NCBI GenBank assembly: GCA_022843945.1
Contig: JALHMR010000018.1
Location: forward strand, 41,492 to 105,491
Length of the DNA stretch: 64,000 nt
Reading direction: 5' to 3'
Source of the DNA: Rhodospirillaceae bacterium
GTDB lineage: Bacteria > Pseudomonadota > Alphaproteobacteria > CACIAM-22H2
In this document: positions 32,528 through 40,895 of the stretch, piece by piece
Layout of the letters: the number at the start of each line of letters is the position of its first letter
Numbering within the stretch: position 1 is the first letter of the stretch
Notes under the pieces: generated by a model
The model's input: the letters and a program-made list of their open reading frames with translations, nothing else
Database searches by the model: none
What the model was told of the DNA's origin: nothing
Program-made: the position numbers and the translations under genes

Positions 32528-33874
32528 TCAATGACCGGCAGCAGCGCTGCCACCGGGAAGACGAACGGTGCGGCCCGAGCCGCCGCCGGCACCGCCGACC
32601 GTCAGCGCCAGGCGCAGATCAGTTTCAGCGGTCCAGAACTCGCGCTGGGCCTCGATGTAGTTGGTGACGCTGGTGATCTGTTCGCGTGCGTCGGCCAACA
32701 GCTCGAACACGCTGATCAGCATTCCGTTGTAGCGCATCAGATTCTCTTCCGAGATTTCCTTGCGCAGCGGGATGATCGTGTCGCGATAGTGCTTCGCCAC
32801 GTCGTAAGCCGTGCGGTAGCCAAGATAGGCTTCACGTGCCTCCGAGCGTACCGAGACTGCCAGCTCGCTGTAGCGGTCGAGCGACTGCACATAGGGCAGA
32901 AGCTTGGGATCACGACGTGCCTGCTGGCGATCGAACATCGGAACGCGGATCTCTCGGCTTTTGCCATTGTCGCCGAAGTAATCGACTTCCGATAACGTCA
33001 CCTCGCCGCGGCGGTACCCAACCAGTTCGCCGCGGTCGTACCCATCGAGCACGAACTCCCGAGCCTCTGCGAAGATGGTCAGACGAGAAGCCTGCAGGTC
33101 GAGGCGTTGGCGCAGAGCGACCTCCTCGACGTTCGGCAGGTTCGCCGGCGAAGCCGGAAGGTCTGGCAGCCGGTCCGGGAGTGCAAAGTTGGCTTCGCTG
33201 CCCCAGAGTCCAAGTAGCTTCGTCAGTGTTTCGCGCTCGCTGACCGCCGCTTGGCGCGCGCGGGCGAGCTGGGCGGCTACCTCACCCTGAAACGCCCGCT
33301 CACGAAGCTCGTTTAGCCGTGGCCAATTGCCAACCCGCACCATCCGGCGGGCAAGCTCGGTGCCGGCTTCCGCCGACATCAAGGCTCGCTCAAGGTAACG
33401 GGCGTTTTCAGCTGCTGCCACGGCCGCAATCCAGGCCCGGCGAACTGCATTCGCGGTCTGCAACATCTCGCTGGCGACCAGCGTTCGGGTACGGTCCGCC
33501 GTACGGCGGTCAACCTCGCTCGCCATAGGCTGGGCCAAGGGTGAGGTTGCCGCGACGATGAACCTGCGCTCCTGGTCGAGCGGATCGGCCGCAGTCCGGC
33601 CCTCAGTGCCCGCGATAGCGTCCGTCATCGCGGTCTCCGACAAGGTGGACCTGTAGTAGAGCGCCCGCAGCGACTGATTGCGAAGCAGGGCCATGCGAAC
33701 GGCCTGTTCCATGGAGAGCTGGCCCTGAGTCGCTGCCAACTGCGGCGGTACGGCTTGCACGGGCGGGGAACTTGCCTGAGTGGACGGGTTTATAGAGGCC
33801 GTCGCGGCGCAGCCCGACAGCAGGAGGCCCGCTGCAAGAATTGCCGCTCGAGGCCTGGTGGTGGAGTGGCGCAT
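32528..33874 (-). CDS. cusC: TolC-family outer-membrane efflux lipoprotein
   Basis: 448 residues from ATG 33874; the longer upstream frame overlaps the next gene. It has a lipoprotein signal (AAILAAGLLLSGCA), then two long helical repeats of the TolC fold (SMEQAVRMALLRNQSLRALYY and ARYLERALMSAEAGTELARR in the first; SVRSEAREAYLGYRTAYDVAKHY in the second). It forms the outer-membrane duct for the CusBA pump encoded divergently. Confidence 0.86.
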   Translation of the reverse strand: MRHSTTRPRAAILAAGLLLSGCAATASINPSTQASSPPVQAVPPQLAATQGQLSMEQAVRMALLRNQSLRALYYRSTLSETAMTDAIAGTEGRTAADPLDQERRFIVAATSPLAQPMASEVDRRTADRTRTLVASEMLQTANAVRRAWIAAVAAAENARYLERALMSAEAGTELARRMVRVGNWPRLNELRERAFQGEVAAQLARARQAAVSERETLTKLLGLWGSEANFALPDRLPDLPASPANLPNVEEVALRQRLDLQASRLTIFAEAREFVLDGYDRGELVGYRRGEVTLSEVDYFGDNGKSREIRVPMFDRQQARRDPKLLPYVQSLDRYSELAVSVRSEAREAYLGYRTAYDVAKHYRDTIIPLRKEISEENLMRYNGMLISVFELLADAREQITSVTNYIEAQREFWTAETDLRLALTVGGAGGGSGRTVRLPGGSAAAGH

Positions 33875-33884
33875 GCTGCGCTCC

Positions 33885-34196
33885 TTAATGCTGATTATGC
33901 GGTGAGGTCGGTCGGGCAGCGGGCGCAGCCGTGGTGCTGGCTGGAGCGCTTCCCTGGCCAGGCTCGCGGATATGGCCCGCATGGCCTCGCAGCTTGGACA
34001 TCTCTTCGTTTGCCCCCGACCACGTCGGCTCGGGCTGCTGCGCGGGTTCAGCATCGAACACCGAGCGGTATTCGATGGACGCGCCTTTTACCGCCGGGTC
34101 ACCGGGGTCGAACTGTCGTCTAAGATTGTCGCCGGCCGGCTGCGCCATGGCAGGGAATGCCACGAGGCACAAGGCAAGCGCCGAGATCCGAATCAT
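33885..34196 (-). CDS. Small periplasmic protein of the cus cluster
   Basis: 103 residues from ATG 34196 (MIRISALALCLVAFPAMAQPAG is a signal peptide). The mature part is Pro/Ala/His-rich and mostly unstructured (FDPGDPAVKGASIEYRSVFD, HAGHIREPG). It lies 10 bp before the TolC-type gene. Similar small proteins occur before cusC in alphaproteobacteria; function unknown. Confidence 0.7.
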   Translation of the reverse strand: MIRISALALCLVAFPAMAQPAGDNLRRQFDPGDPAVKGASIEYRSVFDAEPAQQPEPTWSGANEEMSKLRGHAGHIREPGQGSAPASTTAAPAARPTSPHNQH

Positions 34197-34252
34197 TGAA
34201 AGCTCCCACGTCATGAGGATCCCGCATGCAGACGCATTACGGGCTACAGCCG

Positions 34253-34274
34253 CACGGGCTCGGTCGAGCCCGTG
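34253..34274 (-). terminator. Hairpin between two cus-cluster genes
   Basis: CACGGGCTC, loop GGTC, GAGCCCGTG, a 9-bp perfect stem 14 bp after the stop of the gene at 34289 on the minus strand. No T-run, so it may be a weak terminator or transcript-stabilising element. Confidence 0.4.
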
Positions 34275-34288
34275 TCAGCTACCTGCAA

Positions 34289-34696
34289 TCAGACGTGGGA
34301 CGGTGGACGGTCGCCGACCGGAGGAGTCAGGCCGACAAGGAAATGACGCGGACTGGCAATCGGCTCGACATGATCGTGACTGATGACGACCGGGACCTCT
34401 ATCATGGCAAGTGCAGCGCAGCACGCATTCGCTCCGCCGCAAACCATGCCGGCCTTGCCCGGCTTACCGTGATGCCCGCCGGGATGATGAGCAGGAGAGC
34501 GTGCTTCTTCGTCGTCATCGACGGCACATTCGACATGCTCCACCTCGCCGTTCGCGACAACTACGGCGTCGGTCGTTGCGCTGGGGATCGGCGCGTCAGC
34601 CGCCGAATGGCCATGAGCCAGCGGTCCGAGCAGACCGTTCGCCATGGCCGCTAGCAGTATCAGAACTGCTGCGAGACGCCTGAAGCCCTTGCGCAT
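34289..34696 (-). CDS. Exported Cys/His-rich protein (DUF2946-like)
   Basis: 135 residues with a signal peptide (VLILLAAMANGLLGPLAHG). The mature part is rich in His and Cys (HHPGGHHGKPGKAGMVCGGANACCAAL), a good metal binder. It resembles short DUF2946-type copper-linked proteins. A CueR-type operator lies nine bases before its start, so it begins the copper-induced minus-strand transcript leading to the TolC and oxidase genes. Confidence 0.7.
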   Translation of the reverse strand: MRKGFRRLAAVLILLAAMANGLLGPLAHGHSAADAPIPSATTDAVVVANGEVEHVECAVDDDEEARSPAHHPGGHHGKPGKAGMVCGGANACCAALAMIEVPVVISHDHVEPIASPRHFLVGLTPPVGDRPPSHV

Positions 34697-34704
34697 GTCA
34701 TCTT

Positions 34705-34733
34705 AGTGAACCCTACCCTGTGGGAAGGTCAAG
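34705..34733 (-). promoter_or_regulatory. CueR-type operator
   Basis: On the minus strand: CTTGACCTTCCCACAGGG then TAGGGTTCAC. It has the same TTGACCTTCCCA core as the box before copZ. It should drive the minus-strand cluster 34696 to 31228. Confidence 0.7.
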
Positions 34734-34826
34734 GGGTGATCCGCGCCGGTGAACAATCGCGACGGGTAATAAAGAGTTGAAGCCCCTCGAATTGACAGTG
34801 TCACGGCCAAGGAGTACCTCGTTCCC

Positions 34827-35153
34827 ATGGCTCGCCATCTTTCCCGCGCGCTTCTGATTGTCGCAGTTCTGCTTATCGGGTTGAAACCGATGGCCGATCT
34901 GGCGGTGGCGGCTGCGGCGAGCCTGGAACAGCCCTGCTGCGCAGATTGTGATCAGCCCGCGATGCCCGACGGCACAGCCTGCGGCACGGTGGGTGGCTGC
35001 GTCGCGACGCCCCCGTTTACGCCTACGCTATTGGTCTGGTCGGCCGTGGCGTTCGATCCCGCCCCTAGCCAACCTTTGTTGAGCGAGACCGGGGCTGCCT
35101 TAGCCAGTACAACGGCCCCGTTCCGACCTCCGCGCACGTTCCTCATCGCCTGA
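34827..35153 (+). CDS. Small exported Cys-rich protein before cusB
   Basis: 108 residues. Signal peptide, then a Cys-rich part (EQPCCADCDQPAMPDGTACGTVGGCVATPP) with six cysteines, and a Pro/Ser-rich end. It lies on the plus strand just before the pump genes, divergent from the CueR-driven cluster. A periplasmic metal-binding role is plausible, but the family is not one I can name. Confidence 0.66.
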   Translation: MARHLSRALLIVAVLLIGLKPMADLAVAAAASLEQPCCADCDQPAMPDGTACGTVGGCVATPPFTPTLLVWSAVAFDPAPSQPLLSETGAALASTTAPFRPPRTFLIA

Positions 35154-35231
35154 ACTAGCGCCTGGCTGTCTTGCAGCCGGGTGTCCCGCTTGCTGCCTGC
35201 AGTGAGCGCACGTCACGCGTCGAGGACTGTC

Positions 35232-36779
35232 ATGACTATTGTTCGTATGGGCGCTCTCGCGAGCACCCTGGTGGCTGGCCTGATCGGCTTCTGGCTGATC
35301 CAAGCCCCGGCTATTTCCGCTGATGGAGCCTGGGAGGCCGTTAACCCGGATGTCTCCACCGGAAAGGGCGTTCGGCTGGAGGTTCGCCTCGCCGGGTCGA
35401 AGCCGGTGGCCGGGCCGATCGCGGTACAGGCCGCTCGCCTGGATATGGGGCCCGACGAGATGAAGGAGATGGTCGCGCCGCTGAAGCAGCTGCCATCGCC
35501 TCGTCCCAACGTCTTGGCCTTTGAGGCTGAATTGATGATGGAGGGGCGCTGGGCGCTTAGCGTCACGGCTGCCGTCCCCGGCGAGACCCAGCCGGTTACG
35601 GGCGAGGTTGTCTTTACGGCGGTCGATAAATCCGCGCGGCCGGTTCCTACGAAGGGCGAGAAGCGCGATCGCAAGATCCTCTTCTACCGGAACCCCATGG
35701 GACTTCCGGACACCTCGCCGACGCCGAAGAAGGACTGGATGGGGATGGATTACATCCCGGTCTACGCCGATGAGGCGAACGATCCTCCGGGCACGGTGCG
35801 GATCAGTCCGGTCAAGGTGCAGCGCGCCGGTGTGCGCACCGAAGAGGTGACCCGGCGTCACCTTACCCGCACGATTCGGGCTGTCGGCACGATTGAGCCG
35901 GACGAAAGCCGGCTTGCCGTAGTCACTGCTAAATTCGGGGGCTTCGTCGAGGAACTGTTCGTGCCGGTGACGGGTGCCACCGTCCGTGCCGGTGCGCCTC
36001 TGATGCGCGTCTGGATCGAAAGCGCCGAAATCCTTCAGAAACAGTCGGATCTGCTGACGGCCCTGCGTGGGACAGGCCGTCCCGACGATGCCGATCGGGC
36101 TGCGCGCAATCTTCGCCTCTTCGGCATTTCCGATGCGGTGATCAATCGGTTGCGCGACACACGCGAGCCGGTGCGCTCGATCGTGCTCACGGCACCTGCC
36201 GATGGCACTGTCCTGCAGAAGCCGGCGGTAGTCGGGATGCGCTTCGCCTCGGGCGAAACCCTGTTCAAAACGGCCGACCTATCCAGGGTCTGGGTTATGA
36301 CCCAGGTATCGGAGCGCGATCTCGCCCTCTTACGCGTTGGGCAAACAGCCCGCGTAGCCGTAAAGGCTTACACAGAGGAATTCCGAGAAGGCCAGGTGGC
36401 ATTCGTCTACCCGGAGCTGAGCACGGCAACGCGCACAGCCACCGTCCGGATTGAGCTTCCGAACGCCGACAGGCGACTCAAGACGGGCCTCTACGCCGAT
36501 GTCGAGATCGAAACGCGGGCAGAGGGCGCCGTAGTGGCGATCCCCGACTCAGCGGTCATCGACAGCGGCAACCGGCGTGTCGCCTTCGTGTCGAAAGGCG
36601 AGGGTGTGTTCGAGCCCCGCCATGTTGTCCTGGGCCGGCGGGGCAACGGCTTCGTCGAGGTCCGCACTGGAGTGGCTGTAGGCGAGCGTATCGTCATCAC
36701 CGGCAACTTTCTGATCGACGCCGAAAGCAACCTGCGCGCTGCCCTGGCGACGTTCACAGCTCCGCCGTCCGAGCCATGA
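35232..36779 (+). CDS. cusB: Efflux RND periplasmic adaptor CusB
   Basis: 515 residues from ATG 35232. It has a membrane anchor or signal, an N-terminal domain, a heavy-metal-binding segment (ILFYRNPMGLPDTSPTPKKDWMGMDYIPVY pattern, residues about 152-182), then the adaptor core: barrel-sandwich (LAVVTAKFGGFVEELFVPVTGATVRAG), helical hairpin, RVWVMTQVSERDLALLRVG and the membrane-proximal domain. It links CusA to the outer-membrane duct. The CusA start overlaps its stop as ATGA. Confidence 0.9.
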   Translation: MTIVRMGALASTLVAGLIGFWLIQAPAISADGAWEAVNPDVSTGKGVRLEVRLAGSKPVAGPIAVQAARLDMGPDEMKEMVAPLKQLPSPRPNVLAFEAELMMEGRWALSVTAAVPGETQPVTGEVVFTAVDKSARPVPTKGEKRDRKILFYRNPMGLPDTSPTPKKDWMGMDYIPVYADEANDPPGTVRISPVKVQRAGVRTEEVTRRHLTRTIRAVGTIEPDESRLAVVTAKFGGFVEELFVPVTGATVRAGAPLMRVWIESAEILQKQSDLLTALRGTGRPDDADRAARNLRLFGISDAVINRLRDTREPVRSIVLTAPADGTVLQKPAVVGMRFASGETLFKTADLSRVWVMTQVSERDLALLRVGQTARVAVKAYTEEFREGQVAFVYPELSTATRTATVRIELPNADRRLKTGLYADVEIETRAEGAVVAIPDSAVIDSGNRRVAFVSKGEGVFEPRHVVLGRRGNGFVEVRTGVAVGERIVITGNFLIDAESNLRAALATFTAPPSEP

Positions 36780-39700
36780 TTGCCCGGCTCATACGCTGGT
36801 CGGCGACCAACATCGTCCTGGTGTTGATCGGGGCGGTGTTTGCGACCCTGGCGGGTCTCTACGCCATGACGCGTATCCCGCTCGACGCCATTCCCGATCT
36901 CTCGGATACCCAGGTCATCGTCTACACCGAGTATCCCGGGCAGGCGCCGCAGGTGGTCGAGGACCAGGTCACCTTTCCGCTCACCACCTCGCTGCTCAGC
37001 GTGCCGCGCTCGCGCGTGGTGCGGGGCTTCTCCATGTTCGGTGTCTCCTTCGTCTATGTGATCTTCGAGGACGGCACGGATATTTACTGGGCGCGTAGCC
37101 GGGTCCTCGAATATCTCAACGTCGCGGCCAGGCGCCTGCCGGCGGGCGTAACGCCTGGCCTCGGCCCCGACGCCACGGGTGTCGGCTGGGTCTATCAATA
37201 CGCGCTGACCAGTGAGAATCACGATCTCGCGCAGCTCCGGTCCCTGCAGGACTGGCAGGTCCGTTTCAGCGCTGCGAAAGCTCACGGCGTCGCCGAGGTG
37301 GCCAGTGTCGGTGGTTTCGTCAAACAATACGCCGTAGTCGTTGATCCGCAGCGCATGCGCGCCTTCGGCATCCCACTCAGGGCGATTCGCGATGCGGTCC
37401 GCGCCAGCAACATGGATGTCGGCGGCCGGACCATCGAGCTGGCCGAGACCGAATTCATGCTGCGGGGACGGGGCTATATCGCTGATATAGGCGATCTCGA
37501 GCGCATCGTCCTCAAGGTCGAGAACGGCACGCCGGTGCTGCTGCGCGATATCGCACGCGTCGAGCTGGCCCCCGACGAGAGGCGCGGGATCGCCGAGATG
37601 AATGGCGAGGGGGAGGTCGCCAGTGGCATCGCCGTGCAGCGCTATGGGGTGAACGCACTCGACGTCATCCGTTCGGTCAAGGAGCGCCTGGCCGAGGTCG
37701 CCGTCAGCCTCCCCGCCGGCGTCGAGATCGTGCCGGTCTACGACCGCTCGGCCTTGATTGAGCGCGCCATCACCACGCTGACCACGACCTTGACCGAGGA
37801 AAGCATCGTCGTAGCGCTCGTCTGCTTCATCTTCCTGCTGCATGCGCGTAGCGCCCTTGTGGCCATCCTGACCCTGCCGATCGGCATCCTCATGGCATTG
37901 GCCGTGATGCACATGCTCGGCATCAGTTCGAACATCATGAGCCTGGGTGGAATCGCCATCGCCATCGGGGCGATGGTCGATGCGGCCATCGTCATGATCG
38001 AGAATGCCCACAAACGACTGGAACACGCGGCGCCCGGGGCATCGCGAACCGAGGTCCTCATCCAGGCAGCGCAGGAGGTCGGCCCGGCTCTGTTTTTCAG
38101 CCTACTGATCATCACCGTTTCCTTCCTGCCCATATTCGCGCTCGAATCGCAGGAAGGGCGGCTGTTCAAGCCGCTGGCTTACACCAAGACCTTCGCCATG
38201 GCGGCCGCAGCCCTCTTGTCCGTGACACTGGTGCCGGCGTTGATGGTGCTGTTCATCCGTGGCCGCATCGTCCCCGAGGCCAGAAACCCTCTCAACCGGC
38301 TACTGATTTGGCTCTACCGGCCGATCATCCGGCTCGTGCTGAAGGCCAAGATCGTGACGCTTCTGGTTGCGGCCGCCATCCTGGGGGCTTCGATCATCCC
38401 CGCCCAGAGACTGGGCAGCGAGTTCATGCCCAATCTAAACGAGGGCACGCTGTTCTACATGCCGACGACCCTGCCGGGCCTGTCGGTGACCAAGGCCGCC
38501 GAGCTGTTGCAGACCCAGAACCGGATCATCAAGTCGTTCCCCGAGGTTGAATCGGTGTGGGGCAAGGCGGGGCGGGCGCAGACCGCCACCGACCCAGCTC
38601 CGACGGAGATGTTCGAGACTGTCATCAATCTCAAGCCCGCCGGCCAGTGGCGCCCAGGGGTCACGCCGGACTCGTTGATTGCCGAAATGGATGCTGCCTT
38701 GCAATTCCCGGGCGTCAGCAACGCCTGGACCATGCCCATCAAGGCGCGCATCGACATGCTGGCCACGGGCATACGCACCCCTGTCGGCATTAAAATATTC
38801 GGTAACGACCTCAATGAGCTTGAGCGCTTGGCCCGGGAGGTAGAGACCGTCGTTAGAGCCGTGCCAGGTACCAGCAGCGCCTATGCTGAGCGGGTGAATA
38901 GCGGCTACTTCCTCGAAATCCTGCCGGATCGCGACAGGATCGCCCGCTACGGCTTATCCGTGGCCACTGTCCAGGAAACCATCGCCACGGCCATGGGGGC
39001 AGAGCCGATTACGACAACGGTCGAGGGGCGTGAACGCTATTCGGTCGTCCTGCGCTATCCCCGTGACGTGCGCAGCGACCCCGACGCCATTGAATCGGAG
39101 GTCATGGTCTCTTTGCCAAGCGGAGCTGCAATCCCGCTGGGCGATGTGGCGACCGTGCGCCGTGCTCAAGGTCCGACAAGCATACGCACCGAAGACGGGC
39201 GCTTGGCGGTCTATATCTACGTCGACATGCGAGAGCGCGATCTCGGCAGCTATGTGCGCGAGGCCCGGGAGGTCGTAGCGCGCTCCGTGCAGTTCCCACC
39301 AGGCTACACGGCCACATGGAGCGGGCAATTCGAGTATTACGAGCGGGCGCAAAAGCGGCTGCAAATCGTTATACCCGCGACCCTCCTAGTCATCTTTCTG
39401 CTGCTCTATCTGAACTTCCGACGGCTGACCGAGACTTTGATCGTGATGCTCTCATTGCCGTTCTCCCTGGTCGGCGGGCTGTGGCTCATGGATCTTATGA
39501 GCTTCAATCTGAGTGTCGCCGCGGCCGTAGGTTTCATCGCGCTCGCCGGCGTCGCCGCCGAGACAGGCGTGGTGATGCTCATCTATCTCGACCATGCCTG
39601 GCGCGACCGGCTGGTGGTCTGCGAAAGGGACGGTCGTCCTCCAAGCCACGCCGATCTCTATGCGGCAGTGATGGAAGGAGCGGTTGAGCGCGTTCGTCCC

Positions 39701-39934
39701 AAGATGATGACGGTGGTCGCCATCATGGCCGGGCTGCTTCCCATCCTTTGGAGCGCGGGAACGGGCTCCGAGGTCATGCGGCGTATCGCTGTGCCCATGG
39801 TCGGCGGCATGGTTTCGTCGACCGTGCTCACCCTCATTGTCATTCCTGCGATCTATGCGTTGGTCAAAGGTGCCGCGCTGAGGATGAGCATTCGTTCTGA
39901 ACCCAGGTCGCCGCTGCCCAGGAGGGCCACATGA
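36776..39934 (+). CDS. cusA: Copper/silver RND efflux pump CusA
   Basis: 1052 residues, normal for heavy-metal RND pumps. Signature parts are the start (IRWSATNIVLVLIGAVFATLAGLYA), the TM4 proton-relay region GGIAIAIGAMVDAAIVMIENAHK, and the second-half equivalent AAVGFIALAGVAAETGVVMLIYLDHAWRDR. It exports Cu(I)/Ag(I) across the envelope. It is ATGA-coupled to cusB at the front and to a 43-residue peptide gene at the end. Confidence 0.95.
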   Translation: MIARLIRWSATNIVLVLIGAVFATLAGLYAMTRIPLDAIPDLSDTQVIVYTEYPGQAPQVVEDQVTFPLTTSLLSVPRSRVVRGFSMFGVSFVYVIFEDGTDIYWARSRVLEYLNVAARRLPAGVTPGLGPDATGVGWVYQYALTSENHDLAQLRSLQDWQVRFSAAKAHGVAEVASVGGFVKQYAVVVDPQRMRAFGIPLRAIRDAVRASNMDVGGRTIELAETEFMLRGRGYIADIGDLERIVLKVENGTPVLLRDIARVELAPDERRGIAEMNGEGEVASGIAVQRYGVNALDVIRSVKERLAEVAVSLPAGVEIVPVYDRSALIERAITTLTTTLTEESIVVALVCFIFLLHARSALVAILTLPIGILMALAVMHMLGISSNIMSLGGIAIAIGAMVDAAIVMIENAHKRLEHAAPGASRTEVLIQAAQEVGPALFFSLLIITVSFLPIFALESQEGRLFKPLAYTKTFAMAAAALLSVTLVPALMVLFIRGRIVPEARNPLNRLLIWLYRPIIRLVLKAKIVTLLVAAAILGASIIPAQRLGSEFMPNLNEGTLFYMPTTLPGLSVTKAAELLQTQNRIIKSFPEVESVWGKAGRAQTATDPAPTEMFETVINLKPAGQWRPGVTPDSLIAEMDAALQFPGVSNAWTMPIKARIDMLATGIRTPVGIKIFGNDLNELERLAREVETVVRAVPGTSSAYAERVNSGYFLEILPDRDRIARYGLSVATVQETIATAMGAEPITTTVEGRERYSVVLRYPRDVRSDPDAIESEVMVSLPSGAAIPLGDVATVRRAQGPTSIRTEDGRLAVYIYVDMRERDLGSYVREAREVVARSVQFPPGYTATWSGQFEYYERAQKRLQIVIPATLLVIFLLLYLNFRRLTETLIVMLSLPFSLVGGLWLMDLMSFNLSVAAAVGFIALAGVAAETGVVMLIYLDHAWRDRLVVCERDGRPPSHADLYAAVMEGAVERVRPKMMTVVAIMAGLLPILWSAGTGSEVMRRIAVPMVGGMVSSTVLTLIVIPAIYALVKGAALRMSIRSEPRSPLPRRAT

Positions 39935-40062
39935 TGGATGGCATGATGAATGGAATGGGTTGGATGATGGGCGGCATGGGACTGGTTGCTCTGTTGCTCT
40001 TTGTCCTTCTCCTGCTCGGAATCACAGCGTTGGTGAAGTATCTGCGATCAGGCGGGAAGTGA
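39931..40062 (+). CDS. Met-rich 43-residue membrane peptide of the cus operon
   Basis: A small gene whose ATG overlaps the cusA stop (ATGA). Residues 1-16 are mostly Met and Gly (MMDGMMNGMGWMMGGM), followed by one membrane helix (LVALLLFVLLLLGITALV) and a basic end. AGGAGG lies nine bases before the start. Coupling and the Met-rich head suggest a Cu(I)-binding small subunit for the pump. Such short proteins are often missed. Confidence 0.72.
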   Translation: MMDGMMNGMGWMMGGMGLVALLLFVLLLLGITALVKYLRSGGK

Positions 40063-40341
40063 TGGATGATGGAGTCGGCCGAACCGTTCGATAGACAACA
40101 TCCCGAGCGGTGCAGTCCGGGCGGCAATTTCGGCTTTTTTGGTAGGCTGTCGCGCATGACTAGGCTGCAGCGGCGCTTGGGGGAGGGACGTCGGTGCCTG
40201 ATTGTCGCTGCTTTCTTTTGAATGACAGTGGCCGCATCGTCGTTGCCGAGACGGCAACGCATCCAGACGACGCAGCGTCGGATTTGCTACGGACAGACAG
40301 AAGGGATATTGATCAGCGCATCACGGTTTTCGTCTTCCGCG

Positions 40342-40821
40342 CTAAGCTGCGTCCGCAGCGTCGGCGTGATGATCGGTCACGCATTTGGCGTGCGTATGGT
40401 CGGCCAAGACTTCGATCACGTGGCAGTCGCCGACGCGCCCTTGTTTGCATTCGGCGACCATGCGGGTGAGCTCGGTCTTGAGAGATTTCAGCCGAGCGAT
40501 GCGGCTCTCGACGGCTTCGAGCTGACGGCGGGCAATCTGGTCTGCGGTGGCGCAAGACTGGTTCGGATTGTCGGCGAGGGTCAGCAGCTGACGGATGGCA
40601 TCCAACGGAAACCCAAGCTCCCGGCTGTGGCGGATGAAAGCGAGCCGGTTCGCGTGGCCCATCCCGTAGATCCGCTGGTTGCCTGAGGTGCGGCCGGGTT
40701 TTGGCAACAGGCCGACCTGCTCGTAGTAGCGGATCGTCTGGACCTTGCAGCCGGCGATCCTGGCGAGATCGCCGATGGCCAGACTGGTAACCGAAACAGT
40801 GGGTTGAGAGCGCCGGGTCAT
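40342..40821 (-). CDS. MerR-family Zn/Cd/Pb-responsive regulator
   Basis: 159 residues from ATG 40821. It has a MerR helix-turn-helix (IGDLARIAGCKVQTIRYYEQVG, QRIYGMGHANRLAFIRHSRELGF) and a metal region with a Cys in NQSCATAD, CKQGRVGDC and a His/Cys tail (HTHAKCVTDHH), like CadR/PbrR/ZntR. It is divergent from the P-type ATPase, and the shared operator has the 19-bp spacer. Confidence 0.9.
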   Translation of the reverse strand: MTRRSQPTVSVTSLAIGDLARIAGCKVQTIRYYEQVGLLPKPGRTSGNQRIYGMGHANRLAFIRHSRELGFPLDAIRQLLTLADNPNQSCATADQIARRQLEAVESRIARLKSLKTELTRMVAECKQGRVGDCHVIEVLADHTHAKCVTDHHADAADAA

Positions 40822-40827
40822 TTGCAC

Positions 40828-40858
40828 TTGAACCTACAGTAGCTAGAGGTCCTATCTT
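40828..40858 (+). promoter_or_regulatory. MerR-type promoter of the Zn/Cd/Pb ATPase
   Basis: TTGAAC at 40828-40833, exactly 19 bp, then TATCTT at 40853-40858, with the dyad ACCTACAGTAGCTAGAGGT between. The over-long spacer is typical of MerR-activated promoters. Confidence 0.75.
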
Positions 40859-40895
40859 CCCCTGCCTGAGGCCGCTCAGGCAAGGAACAGTTGAA

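Noticed and set aside
36491..38026. 511-codon minus-strand frame
   Set aside because: Antisense to cusB/cusA; Asp/His/Arg-rich shadow translation typical of GC-rich coding DNA.
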